DNA of 64,000 nt, from positions 186,001-250,000 of the forward strand of contig NZ_JZUE01000002.1 in NCBI RefSeq assembly GCF_000969605.1. Reading direction: 5' to 3'. This document shows positions 1 through 8,423 of the stretch, piece by piece (the stretch's first letter is position 1; every line of letters begins with the position of its first letter). The DNA is from Aquincola tertiaricarbonis (GTDB lineage Bacteria; Pseudomonadota; Gammaproteobacteria; Burkholderiales; Burkholderiaceae_C). A model generated the notes under the pieces. That model made no database searches, was not told the DNA's origin, and saw only the letters and a program-made list of their open reading frames with translations. The position numbers and the translations under genes were made by a program.

Positions 1-1
1 G

Positions 2-535
2 GGCGAGGCCGGTGCAGCCGGCGTGCCGACCGACCTCGTGCAGGTGCAAGGGCGGAGTGCGCAGGCACCGGCCGACTGGGCCAGCCTGAAAACCCCGGAG
101 ATCTACCTCCGCGCCCTGCCCGCCGAACGCGTGGCTGCCGCGCAGGCGCTGGTGGCCGGGCGCCGGCAGTCGTACCGCCGTCCGCCGCAGACGCCGGACA
201 ACCACTGGAGCCTGTCGGGCGACTGGACGGTCACCTCCGAGGCGGCCCGCGCCGAGTACGGCGGCGCGGAGTTGACCTGCCGCTTCCATGCACGCGACGT
301 CAACCTGGTGATGGGCTGCCCCGCCGCGGGCGCTGCCGTGAACTTCACCGTGCGCATCAACGGCCGGGCGCCGGGCGCCGCACACGGCGTGGACACCGAC
401 CCCGAAGGCCGCGGCACCGCGTCCAGCCAGCGGCTGTATGCGCTGCTGCGCCAGCCCGGCCCCATCGCCTTCAGCGACATCGAGATCACCTTCGACCGCC
501 CCGGGGTCGAGGTCTATGCACTGACCTTCGGCTGA
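2..535 (+). CDS. DipZ-like thiol-disulfide protein, C-terminal domain (5' end outside window)
   Basis: The reading frame is open to the left edge, so only the last 177 or so residues are present. They match the carbohydrate-binding-like C-terminal domain that follows the thioredoxin domain in DipZ-type cytochrome c biogenesis/thiol-disulfide proteins: an NHW-x-LSGDW start, the FHARDVNLVMG strand, the HGVDTDPEGRG turn, RLYALLRQ and a final ALTFG. The missing part would be the CcdA-like membrane domain and the periplasmic thioredoxin fold that pass electrons across the inner membrane. A GTG at 23 could be read as a start but is surely internal, because the frame is coding upstream of it. Assignment of the domain is firm; the full architecture is inferred. 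Confidence 0.8.
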   Translation, partial: GEAGAAGVPTDLVQVQGRSAQAPADWASLKTPEIYLRALPAERVAAAQALVAGRRQSYRRPPQTPDNHWSLSGDWTVTSEAARAEYGGAELTCRFHARDVNLVMGCPAAGAAVNFTVRINGRAPGAAHGVDTDPEGRGTASSQRLYALLRQPGPIAFSDIEITFDRPGVEVYALTFG

Positions 536-582
536 GCTGGCGCACCGACGACCCGCCGATGCAGCGCAGGCCGCAGCGGACA

Positions 583-1275
583 TCAAGCGTGGAACACCGG
601 CGCCGCAGCCGACAGCACGGCCCGTGCGTGCACCTGCGCACCGCCCTGTGCCAGTGCCTCGGCCAGGCATGCGAGCAACTGCGGCATGCCGGCCTCCGCG
701 CCGGCATGCAGGGCCTCCGCGACGATCAAGGCCCGCGCGGTGCCCGGCTGCACCGCCGAGGTCGCGCTCTGCCGGTGGCACCAGCGCCGCGCATGCGCCC
801 GCCGCAGCGCATCCGCGAACACGATCTCACCCGGTTCGGGCTGCTCCAGCTCGCCGGCAAAGCTGAGGTAGCTTTCGCTGCCGTCGGCGGGCCGCACCAC
901 CAGCGGCCCGGCCACCTGGTCGAGGTCGAACACCGCAATCGGCACGGCGAAGCCGAGCGACACCGCATTGCACAGGTCCACCAGCGGATGCAGCGTGGGC
1001 AACGTGCCTTCCTTGCGAAAGCGCCGCAGCAGCGATTCGGCCGCGCAGCGCACCTGCGTCGGCTTGTGGCCCATGGCCGAGAAGGCGCGGCGCCATGCCT
1101 GGATTTCCGGCAGCTCGCCCTCGCCGTGCTGCTGCAGGCGTTCGCGGGCCATGGCATGCAGCGGTGCCACGGCGTGGCCGGTGGCCAGCAACGGCGTGAT
1201 GCCGCCGACGGCCAGCGCACCGCACACCAGCGTGGGATGCGCGGCCCACACCGCGGGACTGTGGAAGAACTGCAT
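583..1275 (-). CDS. B3/B4 (tRNA-ligase-like) domain protein
   Basis: A 230-residue protein that looks like the stand-alone B3/B4 family, related to the editing-type B3/B4 domain of phenylalanyl-tRNA synthetase beta chains. Visible family features are the early helix with LHAMARERL, the segment PEIQAWRRAFSAMGHKPTQVRCAAESLLRR, here cited only as a landmark around residues 55-85, then HPLVDLCNAVSLGFAVPIAVFDLD and the late RRWCHRQS segment. The role of stand-alone members is not established; they have been proposed to act on aminoacyl-tRNA or free amino acids. The gene lies 65 bp downstream of an AraC regulator in the same direction and may be co-transcribed with it. The ATG at 1275 is the only sensible start in this frame. 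Confidence 0.75.
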   Translation of the reverse strand: MQFFHSPAVWAAHPTLVCGALAVGGITPLLATGHAVAPLHAMARERLQQHGEGELPEIQAWRRAFSAMGHKPTQVRCAAESLLRRFRKEGTLPTLHPLVDLCNAVSLGFAVPIAVFDLDQVAGPLVVRPADGSESYLSFAGELEQPEPGEIVFADALRRAHARRWCHRQSATSAVQPGTARALIVAEALHAGAEAGMPQLLACLAEALAQGGAQVHARAVLSAAAPVFHA

Positions 1276-1340
1276 GGCGTAGGCGGCTGGGAGTGACGAT
1301 GCCGTCAGTCTGCGCAGCCGGCGCGCGCCCGTCTTGAACG

Positions 1341-2201
1341 TTATTGCAGCGGCCTGCGGCGGCCGGCGGCCTGCTGCCACGCACCCGGCGTGTAGCCGAA
1401 CTGGCGCCCGAACAGCCGGGTCATGTGGCTCTGGTCGGCAAACCCGGCCTGCAGTGCCGCTTCGGCCAGGCCATGGCCATCGCGTATCAGCCGGCGCGCC
1501 TGTTCCAGCCGCTGCTGCAGCAGCCAGGCGTGCGGCGGCAGGCCATGCAGCCGGTGGAACTGGCGCAGCAGCTGGAAGCGGCTGCTGCCGGCCAGCCGGG
1601 CCAGCTCCGCCAGGCTGGGCGCGGCCGAGGCGGTGTCGGCCAGCCGTTCGCGCACGGTCTCCAGCGCGGCGCCGCCGACCGCGGGGGCCGCGGCCTGGGC
1701 GCGGCCGGCATGGGCGCCCAGCAGGCGGCTGCAGCACCGGGCCAAGGCCTCGTCGCAGGCCAGTGCCTGCGCAGCCGGCAGCGACGGCTGCCGATGCCAC
1801 TGCAGCAGCCGCCCGAACAGCGACTGCAGCGCCTCGTGCAGCCGCGCATCCTGCAGCACCGGGCGGGTGAGCTCGATGGCGTCCGCCGCTGCCTCGGTGC
1901 CGCCCCAGCGGGCCAGCTGGTCGGGCTCCAGGTGCAGCATCCACCAGCGGCGCGGTGCACCCTGCAGCGGGCGGCCGTCGTGCACTTCGCCCGGGTTGTG
2001 CGCCAGCAGGTCGCCGGCCCGGGCTTCCACCTCGCCGCAGCCGCTGGCCGACCGCTGACCGCCCCGCTCGAGCAGGCCGATGCCGAAGGTGTAGTGCACA
2101 TGCCGCCCGAAATGCCGCGCGCTGTCGGTCAGCACGCCATGCACACCGTGCCACGGTGCGGGCAGCAGCTGGCAACGGTGGGCGGGCATCGGCACGGGCA
2201 T
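1341..2201 (-). CDS. AraC family transcriptional regulator
   Basis: A 286-residue one-domain-plus-HTH regulator. Residues 1-170 form a cupin-like effector domain with the AGDLLAHNPGEVHDG strand typical of AraC sensor domains. The last 100 residues hold two helix-turn-helix motifs: LAELARLAGSSRFQLLRQFHRLHG and, after the linker helix LEQARRLIRDG, AEAALQAGFADQSHMTRLFGRQFGYTPGAW. The spacing and the closing GYTPGAW are diagnostic. I chose the ATG at 2201, with a second in-frame ATG four codons on; codons upstream look non-coding. It may control the B3/B4 gene downstream; the target is otherwise unknown. Confidence 0.88.
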   Translation of the reverse strand: MPVPMPAHRCQLLPAPWHGVHGVLTDSARHFGRHVHYTFGIGLLERGGQRSASGCGEVEARAGDLLAHNPGEVHDGRPLQGAPRRWWMLHLEPDQLARWGGTEAAADAIELTRPVLQDARLHEALQSLFGRLLQWHRQPSLPAAQALACDEALARCCSRLLGAHAGRAQAAAPAVGGAALETVRERLADTASAAPSLAELARLAGSSRFQLLRQFHRLHGLPPHAWLLQQRLEQARRLIRDGHGLAEAALQAGFADQSHMTRLFGRQFGYTPGAWQQAAGRRRPLQ

Positions 2202-2399
2202 GTCAGCCAAGCATAGCTCGCGCCTGTGGGAGCACCTGCCAGGTGCGGTGACGCTGAATGGCTGGCGTGGCGCTGCTCCTGGTCGTGCCACGCGCACGAG
2301 GTCACTGCACCCCGACCCCGGGCCGCCACCGGCGCCAGCTTGGCCTGCTCGGTTCCGACGGCCATGCCATGGGCATCGGCCGCGTGGCGCAGAGGCGGC

Positions 2400-3593
2400 T
2401 CAGCGTTCAACCGCTTCGGGCCATGGAGCGAACTCGGCGCGGATCGTGTCACCCTGGGCATCGAGCGCCGGGGCCGGCGCGAAGCCCTGACCTTCCCATT
2501 CGACGCTCCAGGGTGAGGCCGGAACCTCCACCATGCGCCCGGCCACCGGCATGCGCCGCGTGCGCAACTGCGGATGCTCGATCAGGTCATGCACCGAGTT
2601 GACACTGCCATAGGCGGTTTGCGCCTCCGTCAGGCGGTCGACGATGGCGCCGCTGGGCTCGGCGGCGAAGACCTCGGCGACGACGCCGTCCACGAAGCCG
2701 CGGTTCGCCACGCGAGCCGCATTGCCGCTGCAGCGCGGATCCTCGAGCAGCTCGGGCCGGCGCAGCACCACCCGGCAGAAGTCGGCCCATTCGCGCTCGT
2801 TCTGGATCGAGATGACCAGGTCGCGGCCATCGGCGCAGGTGAAGGCACCATAGGGCGCGATCGTCGGATGGCGCAGGCCCACGCGCTGCGGCGCCTGCCC
2901 GCCATAGCGCGTCTGCAGGTAGGGCACCGCCATCAGCTCGGCGGCCGAGCCGAACAGCGAGACCTTGACCGCCGAGCCGCGGCCGGTGCGCTGGCGCTGC
3001 AGCAGCGCCTGCTGGATGCCGATGAGCGCATTCATGCCGGCGGTGATGTCGCACAGCGACACGCCGATGCGGCCCAGCGATTCCGTACCCTGCCCCGCTG
3101 CACCGCTGACCGCGATCAGCCCGCTTTCGGCCTGCACCAGCAGGTCGTAGGCCTTGAGGCCAAACAGGCGGCCATCGTCGCCGTAGCCGCTGATGTCGCA
3201 GGTGATGAGCCGCGGATACCGCTCCCGAAGCGCCGCCGACCCGATGCCCAGGCGATCGGTCGCGCCGGGCGCCAGGTTCTGGAGGAAGACGTCCGCCTGC
3301 GACAACATGCGCTCGAGCAGCGCCAGGTCGTCGGCCTTCTTGACGTCGAGCACGACCGACTGCTTGCCGCGGTTGATCCACACCCAGTACGACGACTCGC
3401 CGTGCACCGCACGGTCGTAGCCGCGAGCAAAGTCGCCCTCGCGGCGCTCGATCTTGATGACGCGTGCGCCGGCGTCGGCCAGCCGGCTGCTGCAGTACGG
3501 CGCGGCGACCGCCTGCTCGAGCGCGACCACCAGCACGCCCTGGAGCGGACGCGAGCCTTCGGCGGACGCGCCGCGGTTGTCGGGATGCGGCAT
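2400..3593 (-). CDS. CaiB/BaiF-type (family III) CoA-transferase
   Basis: A 397-residue acyl-CoA transferase that would move CoA between two carboxylic acids in the cytoplasm. The N-terminal nucleotide-like fold reads LQGVLVVALEQAVAAPYC, followed by GARVIKIERREGDFAR and NRGKQSVVLDVKK, all family hallmarks. The conserved catalytic aspartate is in SLCDITAGMNALIG (about residue 175), with HPTIAPYGAF and the GSVNSVHDLIEHPQL tail later. The start at 3593 is preceded by AGGAG at good spacing. It is divergent from the ABC importer operon across 208 bp, which suggests activation of the imported acid or of its degradation product as a CoA thioester. Confidence 0.9.
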   Translation of the reverse strand: MPHPDNRGASAEGSRPLQGVLVVALEQAVAAPYCSSRLADAGARVIKIERREGDFARGYDRAVHGESSYWVWINRGKQSVVLDVKKADDLALLERMLSQADVFLQNLAPGATDRLGIGSAALRERYPRLITCDISGYGDDGRLFGLKAYDLLVQAESGLIAVSGAAGQGTESLGRIGVSLCDITAGMNALIGIQQALLQRQRTGRGSAVKVSLFGSAAELMAVPYLQTRYGGQAPQRVGLRHPTIAPYGAFTCADGRDLVISIQNEREWADFCRVVLRRPELLEDPRCSGNAARVANRGFVDGVVAEVFAAEPSGAIVDRLTEAQTAYGSVNSVHDLIEHPQLRTRRMPVAGRMVEVPASPWSVEWEGQGFAPAPALDAQGDTIRAEFAPWPEAVER

Positions 3594-3801
3594 GGCAGCT
3601 CCTGGGGATGTCATGGCCCGGCATTGTGGAAAGCCGGCGCGGCGCCACGGAATTGCTTTTGCGCGAATCCAGCATTGCAGATGCCGCAAGCCGTCCGTTG
3701 CGGCGGCGGCAACGCTGCGTGAACTTCTTTGAAATTGCCAGTGCCTGCCGCGCGGCGCGACAGTCCGCCGCCACCGGGCACATACAACACAGGAGACAGC
3801 C
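3594..3801. promoter_or_regulatory. Divergent promoter region between CoA-transferase and ABC importer
   Basis: These 208 bp separate two divergent transcription units and must hold both promoters. The part from about 3650 to 3760 is more A+T-rich than the flanks, with TTGCTTTTGCG and CTTTGAAATTGCC stretches. I could not pick a convincing -35/-10 pair or operator. A strong ribosome binding site (AGGAG) lies 8 bases before the importer gene. Confidence 0.4.
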
Positions 3802-5022
3802 ATGGGCCGCCATGCCACCCGCACCGCCGCTTCGCTTGCCGCCCTCGGCACCCTCACCGCCGCTGCACTGCTGGCCGCCGCGCCGGCCGCCGCGCAGGAG
3901 CGCACCGTCAAGATCTACGGCTTCGGCGCCAAGAGCGGCGTCGTCCGCATCTTCGGCCTGAACAGCGAGGCCGCGATGAAGGCCGCCGCCGAGCAGATCA
4001 ACAAGGCCGGCGGCGTCACGCTGGGCGACGGCAGCAAGGCCAAGCTCGCCATCGAGTACCTGGACGACCGCTGCAACGCCGAGGAAGGCATCAATGCGCT
4101 GCGCCGCATCGCCGCGCAGAACGATGCCTTCGTGGCCGTCGGGCCCACCTGCAGCAACGTGGCCGAGCCGGTGTTCGGCATCCTGCAGAAGAAGGCCGGC
4201 GACGCCAGCGACTCGGGCCTGCAGTTCCCGCTGTACACCGACGTGGCCGCCAAGGGCGGCCTGGCGTCGATGTCGCAATGGGCCTTCCGCAACGTGCCCA
4301 GCGAGTCGGCGATGTACAAGAGCCTGTTCGACTGGATCAAGGCCACCCGGCCGGACATCAAGACCGTCTGGGGTGGCGTCGAGAAGGACTTCGCGCACAG
4401 CAACGCGACCTTCAACGTGATGAAGGGCCACGCCGAGAAGACCGGCTTCGAGGTCAAGGGCCAGAGCGAATGGCTGCTGGCCGACACCAGCTTCTCCACC
4501 CAGGTGCGCGAGATGCGCCGCGGCGAGGCGGACCTGGTGATGGTCTCGGCCCATCCCTTCACCACCTGCGGCGTGCTCAAGGAGATGCAGCGCCAGGGCG
4601 TCAAGCCGAAGATGCTTGTCGGCCTGACCAGCTCGTCGAGCATGGAGACGCTGCAGGGCTGCGCCGCGCAGGCCGAGGGCCTGATCATCCCGACCAGCTT
4701 CGCGCCGGTGACGGCGGAGGCGAAGAAGGCGGCCGAGGCGGTGTCCGCGCTGGGCGCCAACATGGACCTGCACAACGCCGCCGCGTGGGAGAACATCTTC
4801 ACGCTGAAGGACCTGATCGAGAAGTCGAAGATCATGGCGCGGCCCGACACGCTGCAGGCCGACCGCCAGAAGATGCGCGAGGCCCTGGCGTCGATGAAGG
4901 AGACCAGCGGCCTGCTCGGCAAGGTGGGCCGCACCGACGACCGCGAGGCGGTCAAGCCCTTCCTGTTCGTGCGTGCGCAGAAGGGGGCCTGGACCGTCGC
5001 GCACACCCCGGCCGCCAACTGA
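3802..5022 (+). CDS. ABC transporter substrate-binding protein, branched-chain amino acid type
   Basis: A 406-residue periplasmic binding protein with an alanine-rich signal peptide (residues 1 to about 31, ending AAAQ). The mature part has the type I periplasmic fold of LivK relatives: AAAEQINKAGGV, LAIEYLDDRCNAEEGINALRRI, the VGPTCSNVAEPVFGI ligand strand, then RNVPSESAMYK and EVKGQSEWLLADTSFSTQVREMR, where flux to a different sugar or acid ligand is decided. Such receptors bind amino acids, but many homologues in catabolic clusters bind aromatic or dicarboxylic acids instead. It heads the operon of permeases and ATPases that follows; the downstream enzymes suggest a carbon source that needs CoA activation and glutathione-type chemistry. 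Confidence 0.9.
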   Translation: MGRHATRTAASLAALGTLTAAALLAAAPAAAQERTVKIYGFGAKSGVVRIFGLNSEAAMKAAAEQINKAGGVTLGDGSKAKLAIEYLDDRCNAEEGINALRRIAAQNDAFVAVGPTCSNVAEPVFGILQKKAGDASDSGLQFPLYTDVAAKGGLASMSQWAFRNVPSESAMYKSLFDWIKATRPDIKTVWGGVEKDFAHSNATFNVMKGHAEKTGFEVKGQSEWLLADTSFSTQVREMRRGEADLVMVSAHPFTTCGVLKEMQRQGVKPKMLVGLTSSSSMETLQGCAAQAEGLIIPTSFAPVTAEAKKAAEAVSALGANMDLHNAAAWENIFTLKDLIEKSKIMARPDTLQADRQKMREALASMKETSGLLGKVGRTDDREAVKPFLFVRAQKGAWTVAHTPAAN

Positions 5023-5035
5023 GCAAGAGGCTGCC

Positions 5036-5920
5036 ATGACCTGGCTCGATGTGCAGGACCTGGTGCAGTCGGTGGCCGACGGCGTGATGTTCGGCACCAC
5101 CTATGCGCTGATCGGCATCGGCTTCACGCTCATCTTCGGCGTGATGCACAAGATCAACCTCTCGTATGCCGCGGCCTCGGTCGGGGCGGCCTACCTGAGC
5201 CTGCTGGTGGTGCAGATCGCGCCCACGCCGCTCGTCTACGTGGCCGCAGCGCTGCTCGGCGGCGTGCTCGGCGCGCTGGTGTACCTGGTGTGCTTCCGCT
5301 TCCTGCCCTTGAACCAGCCGCTGGCCACGCTGATGTCCACCGTCGGCATGCTGCTGCTGCTGGAGGAGGCCATCATCCACGCCACGGCCGGCATGCCGCA
5401 GAACTACCCGGCGGCCTTTGCCGGCGTGGTGTTCGACATCGGGCCGTTCATGCTGCGGGGCGACCTGCTGTTCGTCTTCGCGCTTGGCTGCGCGGCGATG
5501 GTCGGCCTGAAGCTGCTGCTGGAGCGCACGCGGCTGGGCCTGGCAACGCGCGCGGTGGCGCAGCAGTCGGTCGCCGCGCGGCTGTGCGGCATGGGCGTGG
5601 ACCGCACCAATGCCAGCACCTTCGTGATCGCCGGCCTGCTCGGCGGCACCGCGGGTGCGATGACGGGCGCGGCCATCGGCGTGCTCTCGCCGCTGCTCAC
5701 GCTGCCACTGACCGTCAAGGGCCTGGTGGTCACGGTGATCGGCGGGCTCGGCAGCATTCCCGGCGCCATCGTCGCCGGGTTGATCGTCGGCGGCGTGGAG
5801 AACCTGTTCCAGTTCCTGCGCGGCGTGGGCGAACGCGACATCTACGTGATGCTGATGCTGTTCGCGTTCCTCGTCTTCCGGCCCGGCGGCCTGTTCGCCG
5901 CGCCCGGCGGGCGTGATTGA
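5036..5920 (+). CDS. Branched-chain-type ABC permease, LivH-like (first copy)
   Basis: A 294-residue inner-membrane permease with about eight hydrophobic helices. Family marks are DGVMFGTTYALIGIGFTLIFGVM near the N-terminus, the RAVAQQSVAARLCGMGVDRT cytoplasmic EAA-like loop (about residues 180-200), and GLVVTVIGGLGSIPGAIVAGLIVGGVENL near the C-terminus. Start: ATG at 5036 after a weak AGAGG, 13 bp past the binding-protein gene. It would pair with the LivM-like gene just downstream to form the transmembrane channel. Confidence 0.9.
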   Translation: MTWLDVQDLVQSVADGVMFGTTYALIGIGFTLIFGVMHKINLSYAAASVGAAYLSLLVVQIAPTPLVYVAAALLGGVLGALVYLVCFRFLPLNQPLATLMSTVGMLLLLEEAIIHATAGMPQNYPAAFAGVVFDIGPFMLRGDLLFVFALGCAAMVGLKLLLERTRLGLATRAVAQQSVAARLCGMGVDRTNASTFVIAGLLGGTAGAMTGAAIGVLSPLLTLPLTVKGLVVTVIGGLGSIPGAIVAGLIVGGVENLFQFLRGVGERDIYVMLMLFAFLVFRPGGLFAAPGGRD

Positions 5921-5935
5921 CCGGGAGCCTTCGAC

Positions 5936-6871
5936 ATGGACTTCTACCTCGGCCTGTTGCAGGTGATCGGCGTGCACACGCTGCTGGGCCTGTCGGCCTG
6001 GTGCGTGCTGCACACCGGCCAGGTCAGCCTGGCGCAAGGCGGCTTCTTCGCCATCGGCGCCTATGGCGCGGGCATGCTCACGGCGATGGCCGGCTGGTCG
6101 ATCTTCGCCGCGCTGCCGGTGGCCGCGCTGCTGGCCGCCGCGGTGGCGGTGGCGGTGGGCTTCCCGGCCTTGCGCGTCAAGGGCCTGATGCTGGTCGTCG
6201 CCACGACCGCCTTCGCCGAGATCGTGCGCCTGGTCTTCTTCAACTTCAGCTGGCGCATCGAGACGCCGTCCGGCCCGGTCGGCCCCGACGGCGGGCTCGG
6301 CTTCGGCGGCATCCGCTTCTTCCAGACCAACGGCTGGAGCGCCTGGCAGGTGCTGGCGCTGATCTGGGCGCTGGTCGGGCTGGTGATGCTGGCGCTGTGG
6401 TGGCTCGACCGATCGCGCATCGGCACGCTGTGGCGCGCGGTGGGCGAGGACGAGGTGGCGGCGCAAGGCGCGGGCATCGACCTGACCGCCGCCAAGGTCT
6501 CGGCCTTCGGCATCGGCGGCGCGATCGCGGGCCTGGCCGGCGGCCTCTTCAGCCACACCACCACCCACATCGAGCACGGCAACTTCACCATCCTGCTGGC
6601 CACCTTCGCCATCGCCTACCCCATCCTCGGCGGTTTGAAGAGCCTGGCCGGCACGCTGGTGGCCGTGGTCTTCATCCAGGGCGTGATGGTGGAGGGCCTG
6701 CGGTTCCTCGGCGACTGGCGCAGCCTGCTGTTCGGCGCGCTGATCGTGGTGGTGATGCTGGTGCGACCCGGCGGCCTGCTCGGCGCACCGCTGTGGAAGC
6801 CCGCGCATGCGCGCCGCGGGCCGGCGCCCCGCCCTGCCAAGCCCATCGACGCGGAGGCCCGCCATGCTTGA
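5936..6871 (+). CDS. Branched-chain-type ABC permease, LivM-like (first copy)
   Basis: A 311-residue multi-helix permease. It has the LivM start GLSAWCVLHTGQVSLAQGGFFAIGAYGAG, the VVATTAFAEIVRLVFFN segment, a GPVGPDGGLGFGGI periplasmic loop, the cytoplasmic loop WRAVGEDEVAAQGAGIDL and the closing LILGG-type and LVRPGGLLG segments. The last 25 residues are basic and proline-rich and look disordered. Its end overlaps the LivG ATPase gene by 8 bp, so the two are probably translated together. Confidence 0.9.
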   Translation: MDFYLGLLQVIGVHTLLGLSAWCVLHTGQVSLAQGGFFAIGAYGAGMLTAMAGWSIFAALPVAALLAAAVAVAVGFPALRVKGLMLVVATTAFAEIVRLVFFNFSWRIETPSGPVGPDGGLGFGGIRFFQTNGWSAWQVLALIWALVGLVMLALWWLDRSRIGTLWRAVGEDEVAAQGAGIDLTAAKVSAFGIGGAIAGLAGGLFSHTTTHIEHGNFTILLATFAIAYPILGGLKSLAGTLVAVVFIQGVMVEGLRFLGDWRSLLFGALIVVVMLVRPGGLLGAPLWKPAHARRGPAPRPAKPIDAEARHA

Positions 6872-7640
6872 ACTGGACGACATCTCGCGCCACTTCGGCG
6901 GCGTCAAGGCGGTGGACCACCTGACGCTGCAGGTGCGCCGCGGCGAGATCCTCGGCCTGATCGGCCCCAATGGCTCGGGCAAGAGCACGACGGTCAACCT
7001 GATCGCCGGCCTGTTCAAGCCGACGGCCGGCACGCTGCGCTTCGACGGGCACGACATCGCGGCGCTGCCACCGCACCGCCGCGCGGAGCTGGGCATCGCG
7101 CGCACCTTCCAGAACATCCGCCTGTTCTCGCAGCTGACGGTCTGGCAGAACCTGTGGGCCGCGCGCGTGGTGCGCGAGTCGGGCTGGGCCGGCTTCAAGG
7201 CGCGCTGGCTGGCCGGTGCCGGCGCGGCACGCGACGAGGCCGAGCAGCTGCTCGAGTTCAGCGGCCTGGCGGCCCGGCGCGACCAGCTGGCCGGCAACCT
7301 GGCCTTCGGCGAGCAGCGCCGGCTGGAGCTGGCGCGTGCCGCGGCGTCGGGCGCCTCGCTGCTGCTGCTGGACGAGCCGGCCGCCGGCATGAACGCGCAG
7401 GAGATCGACGAGCTGGATGCCCGCATCCGCAGCCTGCGCGACCAGGGCCGCACGATCCTGCTGATCGAGCACCACATGGAGCTGGTGATGGGCGTGTGCG
7501 ACCGCGTGGCGGTGCTGAACTTCGGCCGCAAGATCGCCGAGGGCACGCCCGCGCAGGTGCAGGACGATGCCCAGGTCCGTGCTGCCTACCTCGGTGCCGA
7601 CGACGGCGACGAGCTGATGAATGCCGCGCTGGCGGCCTGA
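6864..7640 (+). CDS. ABC transporter ATP-binding protein, LivG-like
   Basis: A 258-residue cytoplasmic ATPase of the importer. Walker A is GPNGSGKST at residues 34-42, the signature region is LAFGEQRRLELARA (the LivG form of LSGGQ), Walker B is LLLLDEPAAGMN and the switch histidine is in LLIEHHMELVMGVCDRV. The C-terminal BAAT-like tail found in LivG is short. I chose the ATG at 6864, inside the end of the permease gene, because the ABC domain begins a few residues after it. It should pair with the LivF ATPase that follows. Confidence 0.92.
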   Translation: MLELDDISRHFGGVKAVDHLTLQVRRGEILGLIGPNGSGKSTTVNLIAGLFKPTAGTLRFDGHDIAALPPHRRAELGIARTFQNIRLFSQLTVWQNLWAARVVRESGWAGFKARWLAGAGAARDEAEQLLEFSGLAARRDQLAGNLAFGEQRRLELARAAASGASLLLLDEPAAGMNAQEIDELDARIRSLRDQGRTILLIEHHMELVMGVCDRVAVLNFGRKIAEGTPAQVQDDAQVRAAYLGADDGDELMNAALAA

Positions 7641-7667
7641 CCCCTGCACACCCCGGAGGACACCGCG

Positions 7668-8384
7668 ATGCTCGAGATCACCGACCTGGCCACCGCCTAC
7701 GGCAAGATCGAGGCGCTGAAGGGCGTGAGCCTGTCCGCCAAGGCCGGCGAGGTCACCTGCCTGCTCGGACCCAACGGCGCCGGCAAGACGACGCTGATGA
7801 TGACGCTGGCCGGCATCCTGAAGCCGCAGCGCGGCTCGATCCGCTTCGAGGGCGAGGAGATCGCCGGCAGGTCGCCGGCCGAGATCGTCGCCCGGGGGCT
7901 GGCGCTGGTGCCCGAGAACCGGCTCGTCTTCCCGGCGCTGACCGTGCGCGAGAACCTGCTCGCCGGTGCCTTCCGTCGCCGCGACGGCGCCGCCATCAAG
8001 GCCGACATCGAGCGCCTGCTCGACCGGTTCCCCCGGCTGCGCGAGCGCATCGGCCAGAACGCCGGCACGCTGTCCGGCGGCGAGCAGCAGATGCTGGCCG
8101 TGGCGCGGGCGCTGATGTCGCGGCCGCGGCTGCTGCTGATGGACGAGCCTTCGGTCGGCCTGGCGCCCAAGGTCGTCGCCGAGATCTTCTCGATCATCCG
8201 GCAGCTGCATGCCGAAGGCACCTCGATCTTCCTGGTCGAGCAGAACGCCCACATGGCGCTGAAGGTGGCGCAGCACTTCTACCTGATGGAGCAGGGTCGC
8301 ATCGGCTTCTCAGGCAATCCGGGCGAGCTGGCCGAGGACGACGTGGTGCAGCGCGCCTACCTCGGCGAACGGCGCGCGGCCTGA
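7668..8384 (+). CDS. ABC transporter ATP-binding protein, LivF-like
   Basis: A 238-residue ATPase. Walker A is GPNGAGKTT (34-42), the signature is LSGGEQQMLAVARAL, Walker B is LLLMDEPSVGLAP and the H-loop is in IFLVEQNAHMAL. The length and the closing VVQRAYLG motif are those of LivF. A GGAGGACACCGCG sequence supplies a strong ribosome binding site. It would form a heterodimer with the LivG protein and drive one or both permease pairs of this operon. Confidence 0.92.
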   Translation: MLEITDLATAYGKIEALKGVSLSAKAGEVTCLLGPNGAGKTTLMMTLAGILKPQRGSIRFEGEEIAGRSPAEIVARGLALVPENRLVFPALTVRENLLAGAFRRRDGAAIKADIERLLDRFPRLRERIGQNAGTLSGGEQQMLAVARALMSRPRLLLMDEPSVGLAPKVVAEIFSIIRQLHAEGTSIFLVEQNAHMALKVAQHFYLMEQGRIGFSGNPGELAEDDVVQRAYLGERRAA

Positions 8385-8423
8385 GCCTCGCCCCGCCCCG
8401 CCCCCACCCCGCCGGCAGTCGCG

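Noticed and set aside
4952-7546. A 864-codon open frame on the minus strand opposite the permease and LivG genes
   Set aside because: The product is rich in His, Gln, Arg and Asp with no family feature, and the opposite strand has clear transporter genes. It is a shadow frame produced by the high G+C codon bias.
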